Shown: piece after piece, positions 27,547 to 37,145 of the stretch
Numbering within the stretch: position 1 is the first letter of the stretch
Layout: every line of letters starts with the position of its first letter
Assembly: GCF_038066715.1 (NCBI RefSeq)
Contig: NZ_JBBUKT010000006.1
Location: 326,994 to 390,993 of the forward strand
Direction: 5' to 3'
Length of the DNA: 64,000 bases
DNA from: Luteolibacter sp. Y139
Lineage (GTDB): Bacteria; Verrucomicrobiota; Verrucomicrobiia; Verrucomicrobiales; Akkermansiaceae
The notes under the pieces: model-generated
What the model was told of the DNA's origin: nothing
Databases searched by the model: none
What the model saw: only the letters and a program-made list of their open reading frames with translations
Position numbers and translations under genes: made by a program

Positions 27547-28257
27547 ATGTCAGATATGGCCGCGAAGAAAACCCCGGGAGGGAGTCTTGAAACCGCGCTG
27601 GCTGCTCTCAAGGAGCGGGCTACCCAAGCCACCCTTGAGGGGATGGCCCGCTACGCCATTCCCTCCGACCATGCCTTCGGCGTGGCGATGCGGGACGTGC
27701 AGGCGGTGGCGAAGTCCCTCGGGAAGAACCATGCGCTCGCTGGCGAGCTGTGGGCGAGCGGGTGGTATGAGGCGCGTCTGCTGGCCTGCTACGTGGACAA
27801 TCCCGCCGAGGTGACCGCGAAGCAGATGGACGATTGGTTCCGGGACTTCGATAACTGGGCGGTCGTGGACACGGTCTGTTTCGCCCTTTTCAAGCGGGTG
27901 CCCCATGCGTGGGGAAAGGTGGAAGCGTGGTCCTCGCGCAAGAAGGAGTTCGAGCGGCGAGGGGCCTTTGCGCTGATGTGGGGACTGGCCGGCGGGGATG
28001 GCGAGGATGAGCCGTTTTTCCGCGGGCTCCAGCTCATCGAGCAGGCGGCGACCGACGAGCGGAATTTCGTGAAGAAGGCGGTGAACATGGCCCTGCGGGC
28101 CACCGGCAAGCGGAGCTTGCCCCTCCACAAGGCGGCAGTTCAGACCTCGAAACGCCTCGCTGCTTCCGAGAACCCGGCGGCCCGCTGGATCGGGAAGGAT
28201 GCTTTGAAGGAGCTCGAAAGCCCGAAGGTCGTAGAAAGGCTCAAAAAGGGAGCCTGA
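27547..28257 (+). CDS. DNA alkylation repair protein, AlkD-like
   Basis: 236 residues of HEAT-like helical repeats typical of the AlkC/AlkD DNA glycosylase family (DNA_alkylation). Conserved aromatic-acidic segments are present: FDNWAVVDTVC, then WSSRKKEFERRGAF, and a C-terminal ARWIGKDAL. These enzymes remove bulky or charged N3/N7-alkylated bases. Starts at 27526, 27547 and 27556 are possible; 27547 is chosen. Neighbouring topoisomerase IV is co-directional 136 bp downstream. Confidence 0.85.
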   Translation: MSDMAAKKTPGGSLETALAALKERATQATLEGMARYAIPSDHAFGVAMRDVQAVAKSLGKNHALAGELWASGWYEARLLACYVDNPAEVTAKQMDDWFRDFDNWAVVDTVCFALFKRVPHAWGKVEAWSSRKKEFERRGAFALMWGLAGGDGEDEPFFRGLQLIEQAATDERNFVKKAVNMALRATGKRSLPLHKAAVQTSKRLAASENPAARWIGKDALKELESPKVVERLKKGA

Positions 28258-28289
28258 GCCGGGTTCGCCCTCAAGACCCGTAATCCGCT

Positions 28290-28303
28290 GAAAGTGAACT
28301 TTC
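28290..28303. promoter_or_regulatory. GAAAGT-ACTTTC inverted repeat upstream of topoisomerase gene
   Basis: A perfect 6-bp inverted repeat with a 2-bp centre lies about 90 bp before the topoisomerase start, in the only sizeable gap between it and alkD. It might be a regulator site; no regulator is known. Confidence 0.25.
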
Positions 28304-28393
28304 TGTACTGAAATCCGACGTCTTCGGCCGGATTGGCCACAGTCCGCTTCCGCACTTGCACCCCCCGCCCGGACGGCCCAGCCTCCGCCCTCC

Positions 28394-30373
28394 ATGATGC
28401 CCGATCCGGACCAGCACGCCTCTCTGAAGGCGATGTATTCCGACTACTTCCTCGACTACGCCTCCTACGTCATTCTCGAGCGCGCGGTGCCGCACCTCAA
28501 CGACGGCCTCAAGCCCGTCCAGCGGCGCATTCTCCACTCGATGAAGGAGCTGGACGACGGCCGCTACAACAAGGTGGCCAACGTCGTCGGAAATACGATG
28601 AAGTACCACCCGCATGGCGATACTTCCATCGGCGACGCGATGGTGCAGATCGGCCAGAAGGACCTGCTCATCGACTGCCAGGGAAACTGGGGAAATACCC
28701 TGACCGGCGACGGCGCGGCTGCCCCACGATACATCGAGGCCCGGCTCACGAAGTTCGCCCTCGACATCACCTTCAATCCGAAGACGACCGATTGGACGCC
28801 GTCCTACGACGGCCGCAACAAGGAACCGATCACCCTGCCGGTGAAGTTCCCACTGCTGCTCGCGCAGGGAGTGGAGGGCATCGCGGTCGGCCTTGCTTGC
28901 AAGATGCTGCCGCACAATTTCATCGAGCTCATCGATGCCTCGATCGCGGCCTTGCGGAAGGAACCTTTCGAACTGCTGCCTGATTTCCCGACTGGCGGGA
29001 TCATGGACGCGACCGATTACAAGGATGGTCTGCGTGGCGGCCGCGTTCGGGTTCGCGCGCGCATTTCGACGGAGAAGAAGGGCATCCTTCGCATCACACA
29101 AATTCCCTTCGGCACCACCACTGGCGCGGTGATGGATTCCATCGTCGCCGCTGCGGACAAGGGGAAGATCAAGATCGCCAAGATCGAGGACAATACGGCG
29201 GCCGAGGTGGACATCCTCGTCCATTTGCCGTCTGGCGTGGATGCTGAGAACCTTCGTGACGCGCTTTACGCCTTCACCGATTGCGAGCTTAGCCTCTCGC
29301 CGAATGCGTGCGTCATCGTCGATGACAAGCCGCAGTTCCTCGGTGTCACCGAGATCCTCAAGCGCAATGCGGAGAATACGAAGGAACTACTCCGCATGGA
29401 GCTGGAGATCCGTCTCGGCGAACTAGCCGAGAAGTGGCACTTCAGCTCGCTGGAGAAGATCTTCATTGAGAATCGCATTTACCGCGACATCGAAGAAGAG
29501 ACGACGTGGGAAGGCGTGATCGGTGCGATCGACAGGGGCTTGAAGCCCTTTAAGAAGCTCCTCAAGCGCGAGGTGACCGAGGAAGACATCGTTCGCCTCA
29601 CCGAGATCAAGATCAAGCGCATCTCCAAGTTCGACTCCTTCAAGGCCGACGAGGAGATCAAGGCGCTGGAGAAGGACATCGAGGAGACCGAGAAGAATCT
29701 CAAGCAACTCACGAAGTACACCATCCGCTGGTTTGAGGACTTGAAAAAGAAGTATGGCAAGGGCCGCGAGCGGAAGACGGAGATCACCACCTTCGACCGT
29801 GTCGATCGCAGCCAGGTCATCCTCGCCACCGAGACGCTCTACCTCGACGACAAGAACGGCTTCGCCGGCTACGGCCTGAAGAAGGAGACGCCGCTTGAGA
29901 GGTGCTCCACGCTCGATGATGTCATCATTTTCGGCCAGGACGGCAAGATGCGGATCGTGAAGGTGGCGGACAAATTCTTCGTCGGCCAGCGCCCGTTGCG
30001 GGTGGCGATCTTGAAAAAGGATGAGGATCTCATCTACTCACTGATCTATCGCGACGGAAAGGAAGGCGCGATCCTCGCCAAGCGCTTCCGGGTTGGCGGT
30101 GTCACCCGCGACAAGGAGTATGACCTGATGAAGGGCACGCCGGGCAGCCGGATCTTCTACTTCGCCGTTCACAAGAGCGAAGCGGAGAGCGCGGAGCAGA
30201 TGCTGATCGTCCACATCAAGCCGGCCCTGCGTCTGAAGAATGTCAGCCGTCCCTTCAACTTCGGCGAAGTCCCGATCAAGGGCCGCAGCAGCGGCGGTAA
30301 CATCGTGACGAAGCTGCCGATTGACCGGATCGTCCGTGCGCCGAAGGACTTCGATCCGGAAGTCGGGGCTTAA
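28394..30373 (+). CDS. parC: Type IIA DNA topoisomerase subunit A (topoisomerase IV ParC-like)
   Basis: 659 residues. The breakage-reunion domain is clear: HLNDGLKPVQRRIL, the helix-turn-helix region with YHPHGD, and the catalytic Tyr113 in APRYIEARLTK. The C-terminal domain is short and lacks a clear GyrA-box, so it is nearer ParC or the short Bacteroidetes-like A subunits than GyrA (usual lengths 750-880). It cuts and religates DNA, and needs an ATPase B subunit, which is not adjacent. Its TAA overlaps the stop of the convergent methyltransferase gene. Confidence 0.9.
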   Translation: MMPDPDQHASLKAMYSDYFLDYASYVILERAVPHLNDGLKPVQRRILHSMKELDDGRYNKVANVVGNTMKYHPHGDTSIGDAMVQIGQKDLLIDCQGNWGNTLTGDGAAAPRYIEARLTKFALDITFNPKTTDWTPSYDGRNKEPITLPVKFPLLLAQGVEGIAVGLACKMLPHNFIELIDASIAALRKEPFELLPDFPTGGIMDATDYKDGLRGGRVRVRARISTEKKGILRITQIPFGTTTGAVMDSIVAAADKGKIKIAKIEDNTAAEVDILVHLPSGVDAENLRDALYAFTDCELSLSPNACVIVDDKPQFLGVTEILKRNAENTKELLRMELEIRLGELAEKWHFSSLEKIFIENRIYRDIEEETTWEGVIGAIDRGLKPFKKLLKREVTEEDIVRLTEIKIKRISKFDSFKADEEIKALEKDIEETEKNLKQLTKYTIRWFEDLKKKYGKGRERKTEITTFDRVDRSQVILATETLYLDDKNGFAGYGLKKETPLERCSTLDDVIIFGQDGKMRIVKVADKFFVGQRPLRVAILKKDEDLIYSLIYRDGKEGAILAKRFRVGGVTRDKEYDLMKGTPGSRIFYFAVHKSEAESAEQMLIVHIKPALRLKNVSRPFNFGEVPIKGRSSGGNIVTKLPIDRIVRAPKDFDPEVGA

Positions 30374-31173
30374 GCCACCGGCTCTTCCAGTCGATCCTTC
30401 GTGACGGACAGGTAGTAGTCGTCCAACTCGATGCCGGTGAACTCCTTCACGCCCTGGCGTTTCGCCGCCACGGCGGAGCTGCCGATTCCCAGGAACGGAT
30501 CCAGCAAACGCGTCTCTTCGCCCTTACCGTGGAGGCGGATGCATTGCTCCACCAGTGCGATCGGGAAGCTGGCTGGATGGGGGCGGTCGTTTTCGCGGGA
30601 CTTGATGGTGTCGTAGGGGATGAACCAGGTGTTCCCGCGGCAACGCTTGTCGACTCCTCCGGTGTGTCCCCAGCGCGCGATGTTCGACTTGTCCTGATAC
30701 GGAACCCCAGCAGCGCGGCGATCGAGCTTCACGTTGCCGGATTTGGTCAGGTGGAAGACGTATTCGTGGCAGTCGTTGACGAAGCGTTGTGAGTTGATCG
30801 GCTTGAAGTGCCCGGCGCTGATCTGCTCTCCGCCGCGGGTCTCGACGGTGATCGACTTGATCCAGTGGAAGGTGTTCTGGAGAGTGAAAAGCGCGCCGGG
30901 CCCCTCGGTGAATGCGAGCACGATCTGGTGCGGCATCAGGGGATTCGCGGGGGCAGCGCCGACGTTGAGGAAGAAGGAGCCGTCGTCTGTTAGGACGCGC
31001 TTCAGCTCAGCCGCCCAAGCCTTGCACCATTCGATAAACTCGGCGCGTCCTGCAGTGTCGTCGAAGCTGCGGTAATTGATGCCGAGATTATACGGCGGCG
31101 ACGTGACGACGAGATCCACCGAACCCTCGGCCAAGGTTGGTAGAACTTTCAAACAATCGCCGTGGTAGAGCAT
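30370..31173 (-). CDS. Solitary DNA (N4-cytosine or N6-adenine) methyltransferase, beta class
   Basis: 267 residues. Catalytic motif IV is TSPPYNLG (residues 24-31) near the N-terminus and the AdoMet motif I DPFLGIGSSAVAA (225-237) is near the C-terminus, the order of beta-class amino methyltransferases. An SPPY core is more common in N4-cytosine enzymes. A small target-recognition region lies in the middle (about 110-200). No restriction enzyme gene is adjacent, so it may be an orphan enzyme with a regulatory role. The recognition site cannot be read from the sequence. Confidence 0.88.
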   Translation of the reverse strand: MLYHGDCLKVLPTLAEGSVDLVVTSPPYNLGINYRSFDDTAGRAEFIEWCKAWAAELKRVLTDDGSFFLNVGAAPANPLMPHQIVLAFTEGPGALFTLQNTFHWIKSITVETRGGEQISAGHFKPINSQRFVNDCHEYVFHLTKSGNVKLDRRAAGVPYQDKSNIARWGHTGGVDKRCRGNTWFIPYDTIKSRENDRPHPASFPIALVEQCIRLHGKGEETRLLDPFLGIGSSAVAAKRQGVKEFTGIELDDYYLSVTKDRLEEPVA

Positions 31174-31266
31174 GGAGAGAGGGCGGAGGATTCCGCCGGA
31201 GTTGGGCTAGGGTTCGGCGGAAAAGTCGGGAGGATTGAGGTCGGTGATCTTCATCTCATGCATTCC

Positions 31267-31623
31267 TCACGCTTCTTCCTGATCCAGTTCTTCTTCCTCA
31301 AAACGGTCTGTTCCTTCAATCCGCCCGAACGCAGAGCCTGCCGGGCTGCCAAGATGGGGAATAATCGCCGGGTCGTAGTTGCAGATCGTGTTGACCTCAT
31401 AGAGCGCCCAATTCGTGGGCATGTCTGCATACTCTTGGCTTTCATCGCCGGAGAGAAAGCGCCAACCGGAGTCGATCTCGTTGTCTGGCTCCTGGCGATA
31501 CATGTAGCCGACTTTCAAACCGTCAATGGTAATGCGGTCCGTTGCAAAACAGGACCCCATCGGCGGGATCAGTTGTCTGATCTCATCGGGAGCGATGCAG
31601 AAATTGGAATCGCGGGAGGCCAC
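31267..31623 (-). CDS. DUF2185 (Imm33-like) domain protein
   Basis: 118 residues, starting at GTG 31623. The sequence fits the DUF2185 group, also listed as an Imm33-like immunity fold: VGYMYRQEPDNEIDSGWRF, then FLSGDESQEY and CNYDPAIIPHL. Some members guard against polymorphic toxins, but no toxin is encoded nearby. It starts 4 bp after the gatB stop, so it is read from the gatB transcript. Function is unknown. Confidence 0.65.
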   Translation of the reverse strand: MASRDSNFCIAPDEIRQLIPPMGSCFATDRITIDGLKVGYMYRQEPDNEIDSGWRFLSGDESQEYADMPTNWALYEVNTICNYDPAIIPHLGSPAGSAFGRIEGTDRFEEEELDQEEA

Positions 31624-31627
31624 GCCG

Positions 31628-33079
31628 TTACTGGAGCTTTCCCTTCAGGAGATCCGTCACCTGCTTCGGGTTCGGCTTGGTGGAGGACGCTTTCATTACT
31701 TGGCCGGTGAGGAAGTTCAGGAGCTTCTCATTGCCCCCTTTGATCTCCTCAACTTGCTTGGGATTGGCGGCGATGACTTGGTCGCACAGTGCGTCAAGTT
31801 CGCCAGCATCGGCGGGCTCGAATCCGAGCTCCTTTGCCACTGCGGCGGGGTCTTTGTCGGGCGCATCGAGCAGCACGGCGAGGACTTCCTTCGCCTGACT
31901 TGAGGCGAGGGCTCCGCTTTCGACCAAACCTAACAGCGCGCCGGTTTTCTCCGCGGAAAGCGGCGAGTCGGAGATGGCCACGGAACGGTCGTTGAGTGCT
32001 CCGAGCAGGTTGTTGAGCAGGAAGTTTGCAGCCTTCTTGCCGGGGACGCCGGTGGCGGCGAGGGCTTCGAAGTATTTTGCGAGAGGAAGATCAGAGGACA
32101 GGACCGAGGCATCGTAGGCGCTCACGCCGTAGTCGGCTTCGTAGCGTGCCGAGCGTTCGTGCGGGCGCTCGGTCAGCAGCGGGCGGACCTTTTCCAAGAT
32201 GGGCGCGGTGACGATTGGTAGCAGGTCGGGGCATGGGAAGTAGCGGTAGTCGTGCGCATCTTCCTTCGTTCGCATGAGTTGCGTTTCACCGCGGTCGTCA
32301 TCCCAGCGGCGGGTCGATTGGATCTGTGCGATGCCTGCGTCGAGTTCCTCGGCCTGGCGCTCGACCTCGTGCGCGATGGCGCGACGGACGGCGGAGATGG
32401 AGTTGAGGTTCTTCAGCTCGACCTTCGCGCCGAGTGGATCGTTTTCCTTTAGGCGCAGGGAGATATTCACGTCGCAGCGCATCTGGCCCTTTTCCATGTC
32501 GGCATCGGAAATGCCGCCCTGTTGCAGGATCATCTGGAGCGAGCGCAAGTAGGCACCGGCTTCTTCGCCGGATTCAAGGTCGGGCTCAGTGACGATTTCC
32601 ATCAGTGGCGTGCCGGCGCGGTTGAAGTCGATGAGTGAGGAGCTCCCGAGGTGCGTTGACTTCGCGACGTCCTCTTCAAGGTGGATGCGGTTCAGGCGCA
32701 CCTTGTGACCGGGGCGGGCGATGTTCTTCCGTGCGTCGGTCGGGTAGCAGTGATCGTAGAGGGGGACGGCGCCGCCGAGGCAGAGGGGGAAGTCCATCTG
32801 CGTCGTCTGGAAATTCTTCGGCATGTCCGGGTAGAAGTAGCTCTTCCGGTCCCAGCGGGAGATTTCGGGCGATCCGCAATCCAGCAGCAGGCCGGCGAGC
32901 AGGGTCTTCTCAATGGCGTAGCGGTTCAGGACCGGCAGGGCGCCGGGGAGGCCGAGGCAGACCGGGCATGTGCGGGTATTCGGCTCCTCGCCGAAGGAGG
33001 TTTCGCAGGCGCAGAACATCTTCGTGCGCGTCTTGACCTGGCAGTGGACTTCGAGGCCGATGGTGACGAGGTAGGGCAT
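31628..33079 (-). CDS. gatB: Aspartyl/glutamyl-tRNA amidotransferase subunit B
   Basis: 483 residues from ATG 33079, the conserved start (MPYLVTIGLEVHCQV). The GatB kinase domain is present with the zinc cysteines C..C near CPVCLGLPGALP, and the YPDMPKNFQ loop. A C-terminal YqeY-like helical tail (about 410-483) binds tRNA. GatCAB converts misacylated Glu-tRNA(Gln) or Asp-tRNA(Asn) to the amide form. gatA and gatC are not in this window. It is divergent from the SLC13-type gene. Confidence 0.96.
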   Translation of the reverse strand: MPYLVTIGLEVHCQVKTRTKMFCACETSFGEEPNTRTCPVCLGLPGALPVLNRYAIEKTLLAGLLLDCGSPEISRWDRKSYFYPDMPKNFQTTQMDFPLCLGGAVPLYDHCYPTDARKNIARPGHKVRLNRIHLEEDVAKSTHLGSSSLIDFNRAGTPLMEIVTEPDLESGEEAGAYLRSLQMILQQGGISDADMEKGQMRCDVNISLRLKENDPLGAKVELKNLNSISAVRRAIAHEVERQAEELDAGIAQIQSTRRWDDDRGETQLMRTKEDAHDYRYFPCPDLLPIVTAPILEKVRPLLTERPHERSARYEADYGVSAYDASVLSSDLPLAKYFEALAATGVPGKKAANFLLNNLLGALNDRSVAISDSPLSAEKTGALLGLVESGALASSQAKEVLAVLLDAPDKDPAAVAKELGFEPADAGELDALCDQVIAANPKQVEEIKGGNEKLLNFLTGQVMKASSTKPNPKQVTDLLKGKLQ

Positions 33080-33236
33080 TTCGGGAAAGCGGCTGGCGGT
33101 GAGCGTGACGGAGGATTTCCCGCTGGCCAATCCCGAATGCGTCCCCGCGGTGATGGCTTGTCCGGGGCTTGCCATTTCCGGCCTCCCGGTGCATGGCCGG
33201 GGCCGGTCGACCCCACACGGGGAGACGAAAAATCCC

Positions 33237-35087
33237 ATGATGACTTTCCAAATCGGCCTGACCTTGGCGGTCATCGCCTTGACGCTGATCGCGTTCATCC
33301 GCGAGTGGGCGGCCCCGGATGTGATCGCCCTGACGGTGCTGTGCGGCGTTGTCGCGCTCGGGCTGGTCGGCATGAACGAGATGACCTCGGTCTTCAAAAA
33401 CGAGGCGCCGTTGGCGATCGCTGCGCTTTTCATCATCGGCGGTGCCCTGGAGGCGTCCGGGGCGGTCGATCACATCGGCCGTGTGCTGCGGGACAAGCTG
33501 CCGAGCAATATCCGCCTCGCGATCCTCGGGTTCTCCATCCTGACCTGCTTTTTCAGTGCCTGGATGAATAATACCGCCATCGTGGCAATCCTGCTGCCGG
33601 TGGCGCTTGGCTTCGCTCGTTCCCGAGATTTTGCGCCGTCCCGGCTGCTGATGCCGCTGTCCTACTGCTCCATTCTCGGTGGCGTCTGCACCCTGATCGG
33701 CACCTCCACCAACCTGCTCGTCAACGGCACGCTGAAGGATCTCAAGATGGAGCCGATGACGATGTTCCAGCTCGCCCCCATCGGCATCCCGCTGTCGATC
33801 GCAGGCGTTGCCTATCTCTCGATCTTCGGGCCGAAGCTGATCCCATCGCGGACCACGATTTCAGGCAGCTTGGACATCAAGGATCGCGCGACGCCGCTCT
33901 ATCACATTCTGATCGGCGAGAATTCGCCACTGATCGGCAAGCGGCTGAGTGAAACCCCGCTGTTTGATCACGGCCGGCATGTCCACATCATGGAAGTCCG
34001 CCGCAAAGGTGCGCGGGAAATGCACGCACTCAATACGCTGACGATCGAGAAGAACGACCGCTTCCTGATCGCCCTGCATGGTCGCAGGGCGAAGGCGGGC
34101 AAAGCCGAGGATCTCTGTGCGGAAATCGGCGCGAGTTTGCTTTCGACTATCGATGGTGTGGTGACCGAGCTCGTGGTTCGTGACGAGTCTTCGCTTGCTG
34201 GCCAAACACTGGCCCGGTCGGATTTCCGCCAACGCTACAATAGCGTCGTGATGGCGGTGCATCGCAATGGGGTAAACATCACCCATCAGCTCGCCGAGAT
34301 TCCGCTGGATGCAGGGGACACGCTGCTGGTCATCACGGGGCTCAATAATCTCGATACCCTTGAGGCGACCCGTGACTTTATCCTGACCGATGCGCCGGAG
34401 GACACGCCGGTGTCGACTGAGAACAAGAAGCCTCCGCATCATGCCTGGGTTTCGTGGGCTGTGCTGATTGGTGTGGTGGTTGTCGCTACCTTGACCGATC
34501 TCCTTTGTGGCGAAGGAAATCTGTTCCCCAAGGCACCTGTCATCCCGATCCACTACGCGGCCATGGTCGGCGCGCTGATCCTGCTGTGGTCGAAGATCGT
34601 CACGCCACGCGAGGCCTATGCCAGCATCGATTGGCAGGTGCTGCTGATGCTCTACGGCTTGTTAGGCCTCGGTATGGCGATGCAGTCGACGGGCACCGCG
34701 AAATGGTTGGCCGAGGGTTTGGTGACCGTGGCAGGGGGCTTCGTGGCTCCACAGTGGATGCCGCTGGTGATGCTGTGGTTGGTATTCCTTCTCACCATTC
34801 TCCTTACGGAGGTGCTCTCGAATAACGCCACGGCGGTGATGATGGTGCCCATCGTGGTAACGCTCGCCCACAGCCTCGGCGTCAGCCATTGGCCGTATGT
34901 GATGGGCGTGACCGTCGCGGCCTCGACTGCCTTTGCCCTCCCCATGGGCTACCAGACGCACATGATGGTCTATGGTCCCGGCGGCTTCAAATTCACCGAC
35001 TTCCTGCGCGTCGGCATCCCGCTGAACTTCATCTGCTGGATCGTCTCTTGCCTGCTGATCCCGCTGATCTGGCCGTTTCATCCGTGA
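33237..35087 (+). CDS. SLC13/DASS-type anion transporter with RCK_C (TrkA-C) domains
   Basis: 616 residues. About 5-6 helices at each end form the ion-transporter-like core, with the family signature NNTAIVAILLPVALGF and a second SNNATAVMMVPIV repeat. Between them lie two regulatory RCK_C-like domains (about 205-380). Such proteins move dicarboxylates, sulfate or phosphate with Na+; the substrate is unknown. ATG codons at 33237 and 33240 are adjacent; the first is used. It is divergent from gatB with a 157-bp gap. Confidence 0.88.
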   Translation: MMTFQIGLTLAVIALTLIAFIREWAAPDVIALTVLCGVVALGLVGMNEMTSVFKNEAPLAIAALFIIGGALEASGAVDHIGRVLRDKLPSNIRLAILGFSILTCFFSAWMNNTAIVAILLPVALGFARSRDFAPSRLLMPLSYCSILGGVCTLIGTSTNLLVNGTLKDLKMEPMTMFQLAPIGIPLSIAGVAYLSIFGPKLIPSRTTISGSLDIKDRATPLYHILIGENSPLIGKRLSETPLFDHGRHVHIMEVRRKGAREMHALNTLTIEKNDRFLIALHGRRAKAGKAEDLCAEIGASLLSTIDGVVTELVVRDESSLAGQTLARSDFRQRYNSVVMAVHRNGVNITHQLAEIPLDAGDTLLVITGLNNLDTLEATRDFILTDAPEDTPVSTENKKPPHHAWVSWAVLIGVVVVATLTDLLCGEGNLFPKAPVIPIHYAAMVGALILLWSKIVTPREAYASIDWQVLLMLYGLLGLGMAMQSTGTAKWLAEGLVTVAGGFVAPQWMPLVMLWLVFLLTILLTEVLSNNATAVMMVPIVVTLAHSLGVSHWPYVMGVTVAASTAFALPMGYQTHMMVYGPGGFKFTDFLRVGIPLNFICWIVSCLLIPLIWPFHP

Positions 35088-35130
35088 ATGCGGGAGCGCC
35101 GGTAGTGGACGCCGCGCTGCACGATATGGC

Positions 35131-36228
35131 CTATCGTTTCAGCTCGTCATAGACGGCCATGGTCCCTTCCAGCATCGCTTGCAGCGTGAAGGGATGGTCC
35201 GTCGGCACGGGTGGCGGATCCTCTAACAAACGCCTCACCACAGGCACGGCAGCGGCAGGATCATTCGCTGGAATGCGGCCTGCAGGATAGAGTAGGGCTA
35301 ACTGCTCTCCCACGCCGCCATGATCGTATCCGGCGACCGGGATGCCCAAGCCGAGCGCTTCCAGAGTGGTGCGTCCGAAGGACTCGGGCTGTGTCGTGAG
35401 CGATAGGACCACGGATGAGATGGCAAGGATATCCTTCAGGTCCGAACGCCCACCCGTGAATGTCACTCGCTCGGCCAAGCCTTCCACCGTGAACAGGGCG
35501 CGGATCTCGTCCAGATATGCAGCCTTCTTCGGATGTGCTCCACCGGCAATCACCGCATGCAGGCGCTCATCCGGGGACAATGCTTTCAAGATCTTCGCGA
35601 AGTCCTCGTGTCCCTTCAACCGGGTGATCCGGCCGGGCAGGGTGAGGAGGTGCTTGCCGTGCGTCTCGGGAAATTCGTGGAAGAAGCCTGCTTTCCATTC
35701 GTTCGATGGCTCATAGCCATGGGGGTAGTCGGCGGGATCGATACCTCGGTGAACGACTCGCAGCTTGTCCGGTGAGGCCTTCGGGTAGTGCTTCAGAACA
35801 TGATCGCGGATGCTCTCCGAAACGCAGATCACCCGCTCGCCGCAGGTCATGATCTCGGAGTAGCGGTTCACCGAGTTGAAGCCGTGGACCGTGGTCACCA
35901 AACGTGGTCGTGTCGCCGGGTCCATGCCACGCCACGCGAGCCAAGCCAGCCATGCGGGCACTCGCGAACGCAGGTGAAGGACGTCCGGCTTCTCCTCTGC
36001 AAAGAGACGTCGCAGCTTCGATACCAGCAGCAGAGATGACAGGCGCTTGCGGCCGACCGGCATCGTGATGTGGCGGGTGCCGCAGGCTTCGAGCTGCTGG
36101 AGCATTTTGCCGCCGCCAGAGACGACCAGCGATTCGTGGCCGAGCTCTCCCAGATGACGGGCGAGCTCCAGCGTGCCGCGTTCGACGCCGCCGGACTCCA
36201 TTTCGGGGATCATTTGGAGCACCTTCAT
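35131..36228 (-). CDS. GT4-type glycosyltransferase
   Basis: 365 residues of a GT-B glycosyltransferase. The N-terminal acceptor domain opens with VLQMIPEMESGGVERGT; the C-terminal donor domain shows LTLPGRITRLKGH and the PESFGRTTLEALGLGIPV motif with its EX7E pair. It likely adds a sugar to the LPS core or another surface glycan in the cytoplasm. Its start overlaps the ELM1-like gene (ATGA), and that gene overlaps an LpxL-like gene, so the three are co-translated and probably act in LPS assembly. Confidence 0.9.
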   Translation of the reverse strand: MKVLQMIPEMESGGVERGTLELARHLGELGHESLVVSGGGKMLQQLEACGTRHITMPVGRKRLSSLLLVSKLRRLFAEEKPDVLHLRSRVPAWLAWLAWRGMDPATRPRLVTTVHGFNSVNRYSEIMTCGERVICVSESIRDHVLKHYPKASPDKLRVVHRGIDPADYPHGYEPSNEWKAGFFHEFPETHGKHLLTLPGRITRLKGHEDFAKILKALSPDERLHAVIAGGAHPKKAAYLDEIRALFTVEGLAERVTFTGGRSDLKDILAISSVVLSLTTQPESFGRTTLEALGLGIPVAGYDHGGVGEQLALLYPAGRIPANDPAAAVPVVRRLLEDPPPVPTDHPFTLQAMLEGTMAVYDELKR

Positions 36229-37145
36229 GAGGATGGCGAGATGAGTCTTTCCAGCACAATGGCAGCGCAGCGGTCGGCCTCGCGAAGCACTTGCGGTGCC
36301 TCGGCCAAGCCGGTCGATGGCGACCAGTCGGCAAAGCGAGTGACGAATCCTTCTTCCGCCAGTCGCTCGATGCCGCGCGCCACCCGGCCGGCTTTCTTGG
36401 TGGCGGGCACAGGCAGTAGTCCGACCTTCGCGCCGCTACTAAGGGCCTCGTAGATCATGGAGATGCTTTCCTCGGTCACCCAGACCTCGGCGGCCTCCGC
36501 CAGCATCTGCGGCAGCCAGTCGCGACCGGTTTCGGAATGGGGAAAGGCGGCCAGGGCCGGGCAGGCCTTGGTCAATGAGTCCAAGGTTCCTGCCGGAGAG
36601 CGTCGCGAATCGGTGACTCGCCAAGGACGATCCTTGTCGGCGGAAACGATCTCGCAAATCGCCGCTTCCACTTCCGCCGCGTCCCAGCCATGTGATGAGG
36701 ATGGCCCGCCTAACAGAATCAATCCGCCATGCCGTGGCCGTCCATCGGGAGGTGGCACACGATTGAGCGCACCGATGGTGGGAATCACGTGATCCTGCGG
36801 CTCGCGTCCTCCCAAGTCGTGCTCGGGCACCAGACACAGATCGAAAAGCGCCGCGGGCAAGGTCGGCTTCATCATCAGCACGCACGGGACGTCATGCGCG
36901 CGTGACAAGGCCAACAAGGCCGGATGGACCGCGTGGCCCGCCCCGACCAAGAGCCTGGGCTTGGGCAGTTGCTTTGTTTCCTTGAACGCCTTTTTCAGCC
37001 GCGAGAAAGGGCCTCGTAACCCGGCGAGATGGATCTTTGACGTGGTCACCGGTCGCAAGCGGCCGATCGCTTCGGCCAGCCCGTAGGATTGGTTCTCGTG
37101 GCCTGGCTTGCCGTCGGACAGGACATGGATCTCCAGCGGAGTCAT
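36225..37145 (-). CDS. ELM1/GtrOC1 family protein
   Basis: 306 residues of the mitochondrial-fission ELM1 (PF06258) family, whose bacterial members look like GT-B glycosyltransferases. It opens with EIHVLSDGKPGHENQS and ends with AEVWVTEESISMIYEAL, a PLP-like pyrophosphate site. Bacterial homologues are usually found with LPS genes. It is between a GT4 enzyme and an LpxL-like acyltransferase, all overlapping by 4 bp, which supports a sugar transferase role in LPS synthesis. Confidence 0.85.
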   Translation of the reverse strand: MTPLEIHVLSDGKPGHENQSYGLAEAIGRLRPVTTSKIHLAGLRGPFSRLKKAFKETKQLPKPRLLVGAGHAVHPALLALSRAHDVPCVLMMKPTLPAALFDLCLVPEHDLGGREPQDHVIPTIGALNRVPPPDGRPRHGGLILLGGPSSSHGWDAAEVEAAICEIVSADKDRPWRVTDSRRSPAGTLDSLTKACPALAAFPHSETGRDWLPQMLAEAAEVWVTEESISMIYEALSSGAKVGLLPVPATKKAGRVARGIERLAEEGFVTRFADWSPSTGLAEAPQVLREADRCAAIVLERLISPSS

